This document shows positions 45,326-53,889 of a stretch of DNA of 64,000 bases, piece by piece (position 1 is the first letter of the stretch; each line of letters starts with the position of its first letter). Source of the DNA: Rhizophagus clarus (lineage: Eukaryota > Glomeromycota > Glomeromycetes > Glomerales > Glomeraceae); NCBI GenBank assembly GCA_015698045.1, contig BLAL01000242.1:1617001-1681000 (forward strand), given 5' to 3'. The position numbers and the translations under genes were made by a program. The notes under the pieces were generated by a model. That model had not been told where the DNA came from. It saw nothing but the letters and a program-made list of their open reading frames with translations, and searched no databases.

Positions 45326-45899
45326 AGGTGTCAAGTAACTCTTCTCTAGTCGCATTTATAGTTATAGTACTTTTTTCCTTGCCATCTACTACTATTCTTG
45401 ACATTTTTGTTACTAGGCCAAAGGCTCTCAATGCACGAGAAACACAGTTTTTGCTTAATGGATTATCTATTACAGTACAATACATATCATAAAATACAGA
45501 AAAGGGCTCATTTATCCCCTCTACTGCATAGAAATCAAATAAAAATCGATATAAAGCTTTTTCTCCTACATCTCTATCTAGCTCATTAATTCGTTTGAGT
45601 AACCAAATCTTGATCGATTCAACATCTGGTTCAATATTATTTAACTGTTCCTCATAGTCTCGAGTAAAGGTAAAAGTAAGTTCATCATCTAGAGAGACCG
45701 ATCTATATATTTTGATTAGCTTATATATATTTTCATGCAAGCTATCTATATCGGCACATCTTTGTACTGTACGTCGGAATTCGATAGTACTGTAGATAGG
45801 CCTCTTCTTGGATTGGCCAGTTTCCTTGATTGGAGTATTTAGCCAGTTTTCTACGCATTCTGGGGTTGCATCTAAGAATTTAGCAATGTTCGTGTACAT
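45300..45899 (-). CDS. Hypothetical protein, possibly C-terminal part of a viral-type primase-helicase
   Basis: A 199-residue intact frame, MYTNIAKFLDATPECVENWL... Residues 130-199 contain LYRFLFDFYAVEGINEPFSV, then CVSRALRAFGLVTKMSRIVV and a closing TREELLDTFRKNG. The pattern of a small helical domain, an 'SRALRAFG' helix and a basic beta strand resembles the winged-helix tail that follows the helicase core in D5-type primase-helicases and related virus proteins. No Walker A/B or primase motif is present, so it could be a remnant or a separate DNA-binding protein. It lies 105 bases from the integrase on the same strand, as expected for a core gene of a virus-like element. The resemblance is weak and needs profile searching. 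Confidence 0.35.
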   Translation of the reverse strand: MYTNIAKFLDATPECVENWLNTPIKETGQSKKRPIYSTIEFRRTVQRCADIDSLHENIYKLIKIYRSVSLDDELTFTFTRDYEEQLNNIEPDVESIKIWLLKRINELDRDVGEKALYRFLFDFYAVEGINEPFSVFYDMYCTVIDNPLSKNCVSRALRAFGLVTKMSRIVVDGKEKSTITINATREELLDTFRKNGIDY

Positions 45900-46004
45900 C
45901 TTTTAGTATATAATGGATATCAATTTATTTTTTTTTTGATACCTATATATCGACTATGTTTAATTATAATTTTTTGGGGGTATTTTTTTTAAAAAAAATA
46001 TAAT

Positions 46005-47117
46005 CTATTTTGTATCATTATAGATACGTACTAGATTGGGGACGTCTTCTTGTAATCTATCAGCTGGCTCCCATGTAGATTCATCTTCTGGATAGCGCTC
46101 CCATTTGACTAAGTATTGGAGTTGACCCTTTCTAGTACGATGCTTAATAATCCTTTCAGGTACATATCTTTCTGGCCGTCCTCTTATGACCGAATCAGGT
46201 GGGGGTTTTTCATTAGCTGGAATAACCTGTAGTTCTTTTCTAGTATATGCACATCTAGATACTCCTAACCTGCCATGTGGTCTATCAAGTAAATATGTAG
46301 GCGGTTGTTCAGGAGAAAGGATAAGCTTCTTAATTATACGAACTTTTGGGTCCCATTTAATGTCGCCTATTCTGAACTTACCATGTAATTTTTTTCCAAG
46401 TACTGATATAGGTTCAAGAAGTTTGGTTCGAACTTGTGTCCCCTCTAATAGTAATTCTGTATTTTTATCGATTTTAGGTGGATCTCTTTGCCACTTTTCA
46501 TCTACTAATCTTACTATATCATGGAAATCTTCAGACCATTCTACTGATGTTTCACCAGTTTTTAGTTCCTGTGCTGTCATCCTTTTAAGAAGTGGTTCTT
46601 GTATAGCCTGAATTGCTCGTTCTGCAAATGATTGCTGTTTGTGACGTCCAGGTTCGCCAAATCTCATCATAACTCCAATGCTATTAAGGAAAAAATCACG
46701 TATTTGCGAGTTAGTAAATTCTGAACCAGAATCAGTTTCTAGTCTATGAGTAGGAGGTTGGATACGACCACGTCCATATATTTTAATAAATGCTTTTAAT
46801 ACGCTATTAGCTGTCTTATTTTTGATAGGCTCAGCATCTACTCATCTTCTGGATATTTCTACTACTACGAGAAAATAATGGTATCCCTTGGGGTCTATAG
46901 GCATTTCTCCTAAATCAGACTGCTGAGTAGCATTTTCTTTCCAGACGATTACTTTTGGACGCTCAGATCTTTTCTCCTTTAGAGGTCTTCGATAGATGTT
47001 ATAATGCTCTTGGTCTTTAAGAAGACGTGCTGGTACCCCTGATAGGTTATAAAATTTGTAATACCTCTCTAAAGGGGTCATATCGCTCAAAATTAAAGTT
47101 TTACTTCTAGAATTCAA
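46005..47117 (-). pseudogene. DDE integrase (rve type) with C-terminal chromodomain, one TGA
   Basis: A frame of 370 codons from 47117, open but for TGA at 46842-46844. Catalytic residues are visible: D68 in QQSDLGEMP, D129 in LETDSGSEF and E166 in QQSFAERAI, giving D,D-36-E spacing as in retroviral-type integrases. Residues about 318-370 form a chromodomain (ERIIKHRTRKGQLQYLVKWE, then YPEDESTWEPADRL) that would bind chromatin. The HKQQSFAERAIQ region and the W-S-E-D-F spacer resemble integrases of Polinton-like elements and large DNA viruses more than those of Gypsy retrotransposons, and no reverse transcriptase or RNase H is nearby. The TGA follows ...EISRR, where Trp is plausible. The start at 47117 may be truncated. 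It lies about 30 bases inside the right TIR. Confidence 0.8.
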
Positions 47118-47127
47118 ATTTGTGGAT

Positions 47128-47442
47128 ATGACAGAGATACATTGTACAAAATGTAAAAAGAAGACAGAAATGTCTTCAGAAGTTTAGGATATGACCGATA
47201 ATGGTCGATATCGAATTCATGGTGATTGTATTATCTGTGGGACGCACAAGAATACCCTTACTGGTGAGAATTGGGAGGTTAAAACACATAGTAAAAGAGA
47301 AATTCTAGACGCTAAGAAAAAGAGAAAAAAGACGGCTACAAACAAGAAGGCTAAGAAACTTGGTCTTAAGATTTTGGATGCCGATGACAAAGTTCAGGTT
47401 TATATTAAGAGGTATTTAAAGGAGACAACAAAAGAGGATTAA
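47128..47442 (+). pseudogene. Zinc-ribbon protein, right TIR copy, in-frame TAG
   Basis: Starts MTEIHCTKCKKKTEMSSEV at 47128, 10 bases from and divergent to the integrase start. TAG at 47185-47187 interrupts the frame, which continues DMTDNGRYRIHGDCIICGTH and ends with a Lys-rich tail KRYLKETTKED. Together the parts make a CxxC...CxxCG zinc ribbon of about 104 residues. The left TIR copy has a sense codon (CAG, Gln) at the TAG position, so a single C-to-T change is the cause. The CTKCKKKT...GxCxxCGT pattern is typical of small zinc ribbons of large DNA viruses and Polinton-like elements; their role is not established. The first 22 bases lie outside the duplicated region. Confidence 0.7.
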
Positions 47443-48124
47443 TTACAAATTTTTTCAGTATATTTGTCTCTTGGGGGTTGATACATTTAGGTACGAACAG
47501 ATTGATGACTGGTATAGGTATCTAGTATGAGGACTGATGATTGGTACAGATAGATTGGTACAGATAGATGGGTACTGACGACTATGATGACAAATGAATG
47601 ATCACCAATGAATGGTACAGATAGATGGGTACTGATGACTATGATGACTGGTATGGGGGTATATATAGGAGTTTGTACTAGGTGATAGGGTTTTTTTTTG
47701 CATATCTACTTGGACTTTAAAGTGTGTCTGAGCTCGTTCCTGAAAATGGGACAGATTGGGTCAGATGGGACACATTTTATACCCGAATTTCAAAAGTTTT
47801 TTCTGGGAAAGGTGATCTGATTATTTTTTTTTATTATCTGTCCTACTGTCCCATCTGTCCTATACTCTCCTTTCTTATTCGTTTTCTTGTTCTTTCCTTT
47901 GTTAGATTAGTAATTTGAGTAGTTATATATGGGACAGATGGTAGGACAGATGGGGTATTTTTTGGGACAGATGGGGGTATGGTATGGAAATGGTATTTAT
48001 CCATGGTATTGTTAGAGACGCGCCGTGAAGGCGCTGGAGTCTAACTGGAAGGGGATCTGATAGGGTTTTACCCCGGAGGGGGGATGTATAGGGGCTTTAG
48101 CCTCCGCTGAGCATAGCCCGGCAC
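47150..48124. repeat. Right terminal inverted repeat
   Basis: Reverse complement of 28502-29477 with scattered single differences. It contains the zinc-ribbon 3' part, CAGTACCCATCTATCTGTAC-type direct repeats (on the complementary strand) at 47530-47640, the GGACAGATGG repeats at 47740-47990, and the GC-rich outer 120 bp. A 64-codon open frame shared by both repeats (47724-47918) runs through the repeat words and is not called as a gene. Confidence 0.9.
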
Positions 48125-48135
48125 CGACGATTCAT

Positions 48136-48365
48136 GATTAAGAAAAATTCAAGCAAACTTTTCTTAAATTTGTATTACAATTGTAATATGATTACAATTA
48201 AGAAAAGTTTAAGCGAACTTTCTTAAACTTGTATTACAAATATAACATGATCACAATTAATAAAAATTTAAGTAAACTTTTCTTAAACTTGTATTATAAT
48301 TGTAACATGATCACAATTAAGAAAAGTTCAAACGAACTTTTCTTAAACTTGTATTATAAATGCAC
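48136..48365 (+). repeat. Tandem palindromic ~62-bp repeat, right flank of the 19.6-kb element
   Basis: Four units, each with a hairpin core about AAGAAAAGTTTAAGCGAACT then TTCTTAAACTTG, and a linker GTATTACAATTGTAACATGA. Same unit and orientation as the single copy at 28430-28496, and related to 18530-18765. Confidence 0.85.
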
Positions 48366-49204
48366 GATTAATCACAACATATTCAAGTAAATAAAATAAT
48401 ATACATATAATACTAAATTTTATTAACAAAATTTTGCAATATTATATCATGTGACACATGTGATATATAAAAAGAAGCTTTTAAAAAAATTAGGTATCCA
48501 AAAGTCCAAAGCAAATTTTAATACAAATTTTAAAAGATCATTATATATATAACTATATGAGATAAAAAATTACAACGTAATTTTTCAATTTATCTATTAT
48601 TAACCAATCAAAATCAGTTTGATCTTTATCACGTAACTTAATCTTAACATGCATATAAATAACCAAACACGACTCTGTTTATTTTTCAAAAAATATACAT
48701 TCTTTACACTCTTTCTTTTCTGTTTTTTTCTTACTCTCATTACATTTTACAGGTATATTAATTATTGTATTTTTATCATTAAATTTATTGTACTGATTAC
48801 TAACTATATTTTATTTTATAATATTTTATTTTATAATATTAACTTACCTTTTTTTAATATTACTAATATTATTCTTTTTTTACTAACATTATCACGTATT
48901 TTTCTTTTTTTTATTTATAATGTATTTTTCTTTTTTTTTATAAATTTTATCAAACTTTTCATAATACTAACTTTTATATTTGTATATTTTATTATAATTA
49001 TTACTAACTTTTTATATTTATGCTTTATTATTTATTTATTAAATATTACTAACTTTATCAGTCATATACTAATATATTATTATGATAAATGTTTTTATTT
49101 TAATTATTTATTAATATAAATAAAAATACTATATATTTTATTTGTAATTCTAAAAATTATGTGCTATAATAAATTTTATTATTCGTTATATGATTCTACA
49201 AAAA
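48366..49204. other. AT-rich stretch, no supported gene
   Basis: The 156-codon open frame at 48649-49119 consists almost only of Phe, Ile, Leu, Tyr and Asn from TTT/ATT/TTA codons and shows no domain. I consider it an AT artefact. Confidence 0.5.
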
Positions 49205-49690
49205 TTGATCATTTGACCATAATTTGACCATAATTTAACCATAATTTAACCATAATTTGACCATAATTTGACCATAATTTGACCATAATTTGATCATAAT
49301 TTGACCATAATTTAACCATAATTTAACCATAATTTGACCATAATTTGATCATAATTTGACCATAATTTGACCATAATTTGACCATAATTTGACCATAATT
49401 TGATTATAATTTGACCATAATTTGACCATAATTTGACCATAATTTGACCATAATTTGACCATAATTTAACCATAATTTGACCATAATTTGACCATAATTT
49501 GACCATAATTTGATTATAATTTGACCATAATTTGACTATAATTTGACCATAATTTGACTATAATTTGATTATAATTTGACCATAATTTGACTATAATTTG
49601 ACCATAATTTGACTATAATTTGACTATAATTTGATCATCAATCAACCATCAATCAATCATCAATCAACCATCAATTGACCATCAATTGAT
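49205..49690 (+). repeat. 11-bp tandem array, unit CCATAATTTGA
   Basis: About 40 copies of CCATAATTTGA with variants (TTATAATTTGA, CTATAATTTGA, ATCATAATTTGA) over 440 bp. A short tail of ATCAATCAACC repeats follows to 49690. The MVKLWSNYGQI repeat reading on the minus strand is a by-product. Confidence 0.95.
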
Positions 49691-50514
49691 GATCATTGAT
49701 CTTTCAATCAGCAACCTGATTTGGTATTATTTTTGACATCATCTAGCATCAAACAGGTAGTACAATTTATTGCCAATTGAATATTGATTTGTTTGACTGT
49801 TTATCAATCCTGATGGTCGATTGATAGTTGATTGATATCCAATTTGACATCATTCGACCTGTGATCATCTTAAGTTTTTCAAAAAATATCAAATTTTTTT
49901 TTCAACCAAATACTTTCTAATAAAGGTTTTTTATTAAGAACAAAGGAAACAAGAAACAAATTTAACATTTTTAATACTCTCATACTTAAATGATATAATA
50001 AAGTAATTTATGCTACAGGATATTATTTATATATAAATTTATAATACTTCTTGTTTTTTTGAATCTTATATATGTATTAATGATTCATATCTTCTCGTCT
50101 TTGAAATATAAATCAATATACTGTATATTAGTCATTCTTTAAATAAGACAAAAGATTGCATATATTTCTTGTAATAGTTTTATACTAGGATTCTAACACC
50201 AGATTTCTTTTTATTATCATCTATAGCTAAATATGATATTATTTAATCTTTGAATTCACTTTTACCAGACAAGTTGTTGATGAGTTAATATCAGTTTTTA
50301 TAACACCTAATATATAAATATTATTATCAATTATTCTACTGTTTGGTGTATTTTTGACAATTTTTATTTGTTAATATTAAGTATAGCAATAATAAAATTA
50401 TTATTACACTGTTAAAAAATATAGTAATTGAGGTTCAGAGAATTAGTATTGGATATAATTATTAGGTTTTTTGTATTGTTTGGTTGTACTATCATAAATA
50501 ATTGGTTAGTTATG
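49691..50514. other. AT-rich stretch, no gene seen
   Basis: Only short frames and simple sequence. Some ATCAATC/GATTGAT inverted words (49690-49860) could form hairpins next to the 11-bp array. Confidence 0.4.
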
Positions 50515-50736
50515 ATCAAAGATTAAAGTTGCCTGCCAAAACTTAATTGGCCAATGTTGAAATATTAAAACTTAAAATACGTCAAAATGCTGAAATGCTG
50601 AAATAGTTATGACATGTTAAAATTGCCAAAACTAATTTCGATATGTTAAAACTGCTGAAACTAAATATCATAATGTTTTACAATGGGTTTCATTCATTAT
50701 AATAAAAATTAAAAAATAAGAAACATTTTGATAATA

Positions 50737-50932
50737 GTGTAGTTAACCAAAAAATTCAGCTGAAGGCGCAGTCTATTTATCACACCATACATGTGATAAA
50801 CAGCATAGACCGGTCTAGATTCATCTTTTTTTGGTATAAATATATATGTTGATCATTAATCAGCAATAAATGTCACACCTGTGAAAATATTTTTACTGCG
50901 CCTTCGGCTGAATTTTTTCAGCTAACTACACC
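50737..50932. mobile_element. 196-bp MITE
   Basis: The left end reads GTGTAGTTAACCAAAAAATT then CAGCTGAAGGCGCAGT. The right end is the complement with a few changes (ACTGCGCCTTCGGCTG ... TAACTACACC). ATAATA lies outside both ends, giving a short AT-rich target duplication. The ~38-bp TIRs enclose a ~120-bp interior. Inserted in the larger element at 50524-53855. Confidence 0.8.
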
Positions 50933-50939
50933 ATAATAA

Positions 50940-51560
50940 CATTTTGCAACATTTTTTATTAAATAATTAAAAAATTGTTGCAAAACAGTTTTTTTTCTTT
51001 AAGTTAAAAAATAAAAAATATTTCACAATGTTTTTTATTAAATGCTTAAAAATCCATTATAGAACAGTTTTTTTTTAAGTTAAAAAAGCTTGAAAACATG
51101 TTGTAAAATAGTTTTTTTGCTTAAAAATTTAAAAATAAAAAATGGTTCACAATGTTTTTTATTAAATAATTGAAAACTGTTGTGAAATGTTTTTTTTTCT
51201 AAGTTAAAAAAGCTTGAAAAACTGTTGCATTTTTCACTTAAAAATTCAAAAATAAAAAATGGTTAACAATGTTTTTTATTAAATAATTGAAAACTGTTGC
51301 AAAATGTTTTTTTTTCTAAGTTAAAAAAGCTTGAAAACTGTTGCATTTTTCACTTAAAAATTCAAAAATAAAAAATGTTTTACAACATTTTTTATTAAAT
51401 AATTGAAAACCTGTTGCAAAACGATTTTTTTTCTAAGTTAAAAAAGCTTGAAAACCCATTGCAAAATGATTCTTTTCATTTAAAAATTCAAAATAAAAAA
51501 CATTTTGTAACATTTCTTATTAAATAATTGAAAAACTATTGTGAAACAGTTTTTTTGTTT
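50940..51560 (+). repeat. Satellite-like tandem array, part 1
   Basis: Units of about 85-95 bp built from AACATTTTTTATTAAATAAT, TGAAAAACTGTTGCAAAAC, a T-run, and AAGTTAAAAAAATAAAAA. About seven units before the nested insertion. Each unit holds complementary words (GTTTTGCAAC / GTTGCAAAAC) that can form hairpins. Confidence 0.85.
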
Positions 51561-51561
51561 A

Positions 51562-52642
51562 AGGGAGAAATCGGCACTTAACGAGAAAAATTTAATAATG
51601 CTGATTTATGCAAATTATTACTAAAAATGGCTAATACGCAGTTTTTGTTAGGCTGACGTCTCTTCATATGATTATTAATTAAAAATGTTGAATGAAGTAA
51701 CGGATAATGTCAATTCTAGTTAAGCCACTTACGAAGTTTAACATCGTCAAAGTTCAAACTCTTTGACTTTACTATAAAAGAACATGGCATTCTAGCTGTA
51801 AATTTAATAAGTTTGTACGTTAAGTAAAATATTTTGACCTGTATATTTACTTTTATTTGGATTTATTCACTTTATTAATTTTTGTTTAGTTTTATTTATC
51901 GATAATTTTCTTGTTTCTTATAGTGAAAATATATTTATCTTTTCCATTTATTTTAGTTATTTAGGCTTATAATTAGAAAACTTCATATGCTTTTAATAAT
52001 ATTCCTTTATTTTTTTTTATAGGTTTCATTTTTTCGAACTAGAGTGCTTTGAAATTCTGAAAAGAAAAGTAAATGTGCTTTTTTTAGTGAAGATAGTTAT
52101 TAGTTACTAATATTCTTTTGTTTTTTTTTGTAGATTTCGTTCCTATACGTCTTAAATTTTGGATTGCTTTAAGGTAACTATGTAGGTAATCTATATAGAT
52201 AGATTTTTGTTTAAGACCGTTAATAAAATTTTCAATTACTAACATGTTTATTCTTTTTTCAGTAGATTTCATTTTTAGGTATCTTAGGACTTTGACATAT
52301 GAATAGTATTCTTATATTCAAGGATGTTAATAGGATTTTACTTGTATTTTTTTGTTAATTTATAAGTTTTGATTCTTTTCTTTATAATTATGTAAAAAAA
52401 TAGTATTTTGTTAAAATTAAATGATTTCTACTAGTATTTATATATCTATACCATAGTATTGATCTTATAAATATCCCTCTCGGTCAGAAAATTTATTTTA
52501 TACTGTTTTTTTTGGTTTATTGAGAAAAACTTATAATAAAGAACACGGCATTCCAAAAAACGGTTTTTTTATTAATACAAAACTCGCAAAATTAATTATA
52601 GGTTACCGATCATTTTTTCTCATTGAGTGACGATCTGTCCCT
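51562..52642. mobile_element. 1.08-kb TIR element with TA target duplication
   Basis: The left end reads AGGGAGAAATCGGCACTTAA then CGAGAAAAA. The right end, on the minus strand, reads AGGGACAGATCGTCACTCAA then TGAGAAAAA. TA flanks both ends (51560-51561, 52643-52644). Removing the element and one TA restores the satellite word GTTTAAAAATTAAA exactly. This is the signature of a Tc1/mariner-type insertion. No transposase frame is present; the interior has two or three loose repeats of a TAGATTTC...TTTTAGG segment (52010-52310). Confidence 0.85.
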
Positions 52643-52644
52643 TA

Positions 52645-53740
52645 AAAATTAAAAAATAAAAAACGTTTTGCAACATTTTTTATTAAATAATTGAAAAACT
52701 ATTACGAAATGGTTTTTTTTTCTAAGTTAAAAAAATAAAAAATGTTTTACAACAGTTTTTATTAAATACTTGAAAAATTGTTGCGAAATGATTTTTTTTT
52801 AAGTTAAAAAAATAAAAAACATTTCGCAATATTTTTTATTAAATAATTGAAAAACTGTTGTAAAATAGTTTTATTGTTTAAAAATTAAAAAATAAAAAAT
52901 GTTTTGCAACATTTTTTATTAAATAATTGAAAAACTGTTGCGAAATGAATTTTTTTTCTAAGTTAAAAAAATAAAAAACATTTCGCAACATTTTTATTAA
53001 ATACTTGAAAAACCATTACAAATTGGTTTTTTTTAAGTTAAAAAAATAAAAAATGTTTCACAACGTTTCTTATTAAATAATTGAAAAACTATTGCGAAAC
53101 AGTTTTTTTGTTTAAAAATTCAAAAATAAAAAATGTTTCACAACATTTTTTATTAAATAATTGAAAACTATTGCAAAATGGTTTTTTTTTTAAGTTAAAA
53201 AAATAAAAAATGTTTTATAACGTTTTTTATTAAATACTTGAAAAATTATTGCAAAATAGTTTTTTTCTAAGTTAAAAAAATAAAAAACATTTCACAACAT
53301 TTTTTATTAAATAATTGAAAAACTGTTGTGAAATAGTTTTTTTTGTTTAAAAATTAAAAAATAAAATACAGTTTGCAATATTTTTTATTAAATAATTGAA
53401 AAACTGTTGTAAAATAGTTTTTTTTAAGTTAAAAAAATAAAAAATGTTTCACAATATTTTTTATTAAATACTTGAAAAATCGTTGTGAAATGGTTTTTTT
53501 TTAAGTTAAAAAAATAAAAAATATTTTGCAACATTTTTTATTAAATAATTGAAAAACTGTTACAAAACAGTTTTTTTTGTTTAAAAATTAAAAAATAAAA
53601 AACGTTTCACAACATTTTTTATTAAATACTTGAAAAACTGTTGCAAAACAGTTTTTTTTGCTTAAAAATTAAAAAATAAAAAATATCTCACAACATTTTT
53701 TATTAAATACTTGAAAAACTGTTGCAAAACAGTTTTTTTT
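52645..53740 (+). repeat. Satellite-like tandem array, part 2
   Basis: About twelve further units of the same 85-95 bp repeat as at 50940-51560, in the same orientation. They alternate two unit types (with GTTTAAAAATTAAAAAATA or with TAAGTTAAAAAAATAAAA). Confidence 0.85.
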
Positions 53741-53889
53741 GTTAAATTGACAATAGTGATTACTGTTTGATATGTATATATTATATATATCACATGTTGA
53801 AATAGTTTTGACAATTTTGACATGTCAAAATTCTTTAGTTTTGGCAGGCAACTTTATCAAAGATGATTATTGATCGATAACATCATCAT

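Larger units (their letters stand above)
28502..48124. mobile_element. ~19.6-kb integrative element with ~1-kb terminal inverted repeats
   Basis: Both termini share a ~975-bp inverted repeat (28502-29477 and 47150-48124), about 97-98% identical by eye. The outer ends read AGTGCCGGGCTACGCCCAGC (left) and, on the minus strand, GGTGCCGGGCTATGCTCAGC (right). An integrase with chromodomain lies just inside the right repeat. The outside sequences together nearly rebuild one unit of a tandem repeat, so the whole block inserted as one. Interior GC content is visibly above the surroundings. Size, TIR length and integrase position recall Polinton/Maverick elements or virus-derived integrants. DNA polymerase B, capsid, protease and packaging ATPase are not visible. 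I could not find an exact target duplication. The class assignment is an inference. Confidence 0.7.
50524..53855. mobile_element. MULE-like non-autonomous element with 9-bp target duplication
   Basis: Terminal inverted repeats AAAGTTGCCTGCCAAAACT (left) and its complement AGTTTTGGCAGGCAACTTT (right) match over about 19 bases. ATCAAAGAT lies directly outside both ends (50515-50523, 53856-53864), a 9-bp target duplication typical of Mutator-like elements. The interior has no transposase. It is mostly a tandem satellite (50940-51560 and 52645-53740) and hosts two smaller nested elements at 50737-50932 and 51562-52642. Confidence 0.8.

Noticed and set aside
46005-47117. Gypsy/Ty3 retrotransposon integrase
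   Set aside because: It has a chromodomain like chromoviruses, but no reverse transcriptase, RNase H, protease or LTRs are near and the region after the catalytic Glu resembles viral/Polinton integrases. A phylogeny could still overturn this.
22504-47187. Alternative genetic code with TGA read as Trp
   Set aside because: TAG also replaces expected Trp and TAA/TAG replace Gln, TGG is used normally in intact genes, and broken genes also carry frameshifts. Mutation is the simpler cause.
28502-48124. Starship-type cargo element
   Set aside because: No tyrosine recombinase (captain) is present and the ends are long inverted repeats.
48649-49119. 156-residue hydrophobic membrane protein
   Set aside because: Almost only Phe/Ile/Leu/Tyr/Asn from AT-rich codons, no domain and no splice or conservation signal.
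49205-49690. CRISPR-like array
   Set aside because: The 11-bp units are contiguous without unique spacers and the genome is eukaryotic; it is a minisatellite.
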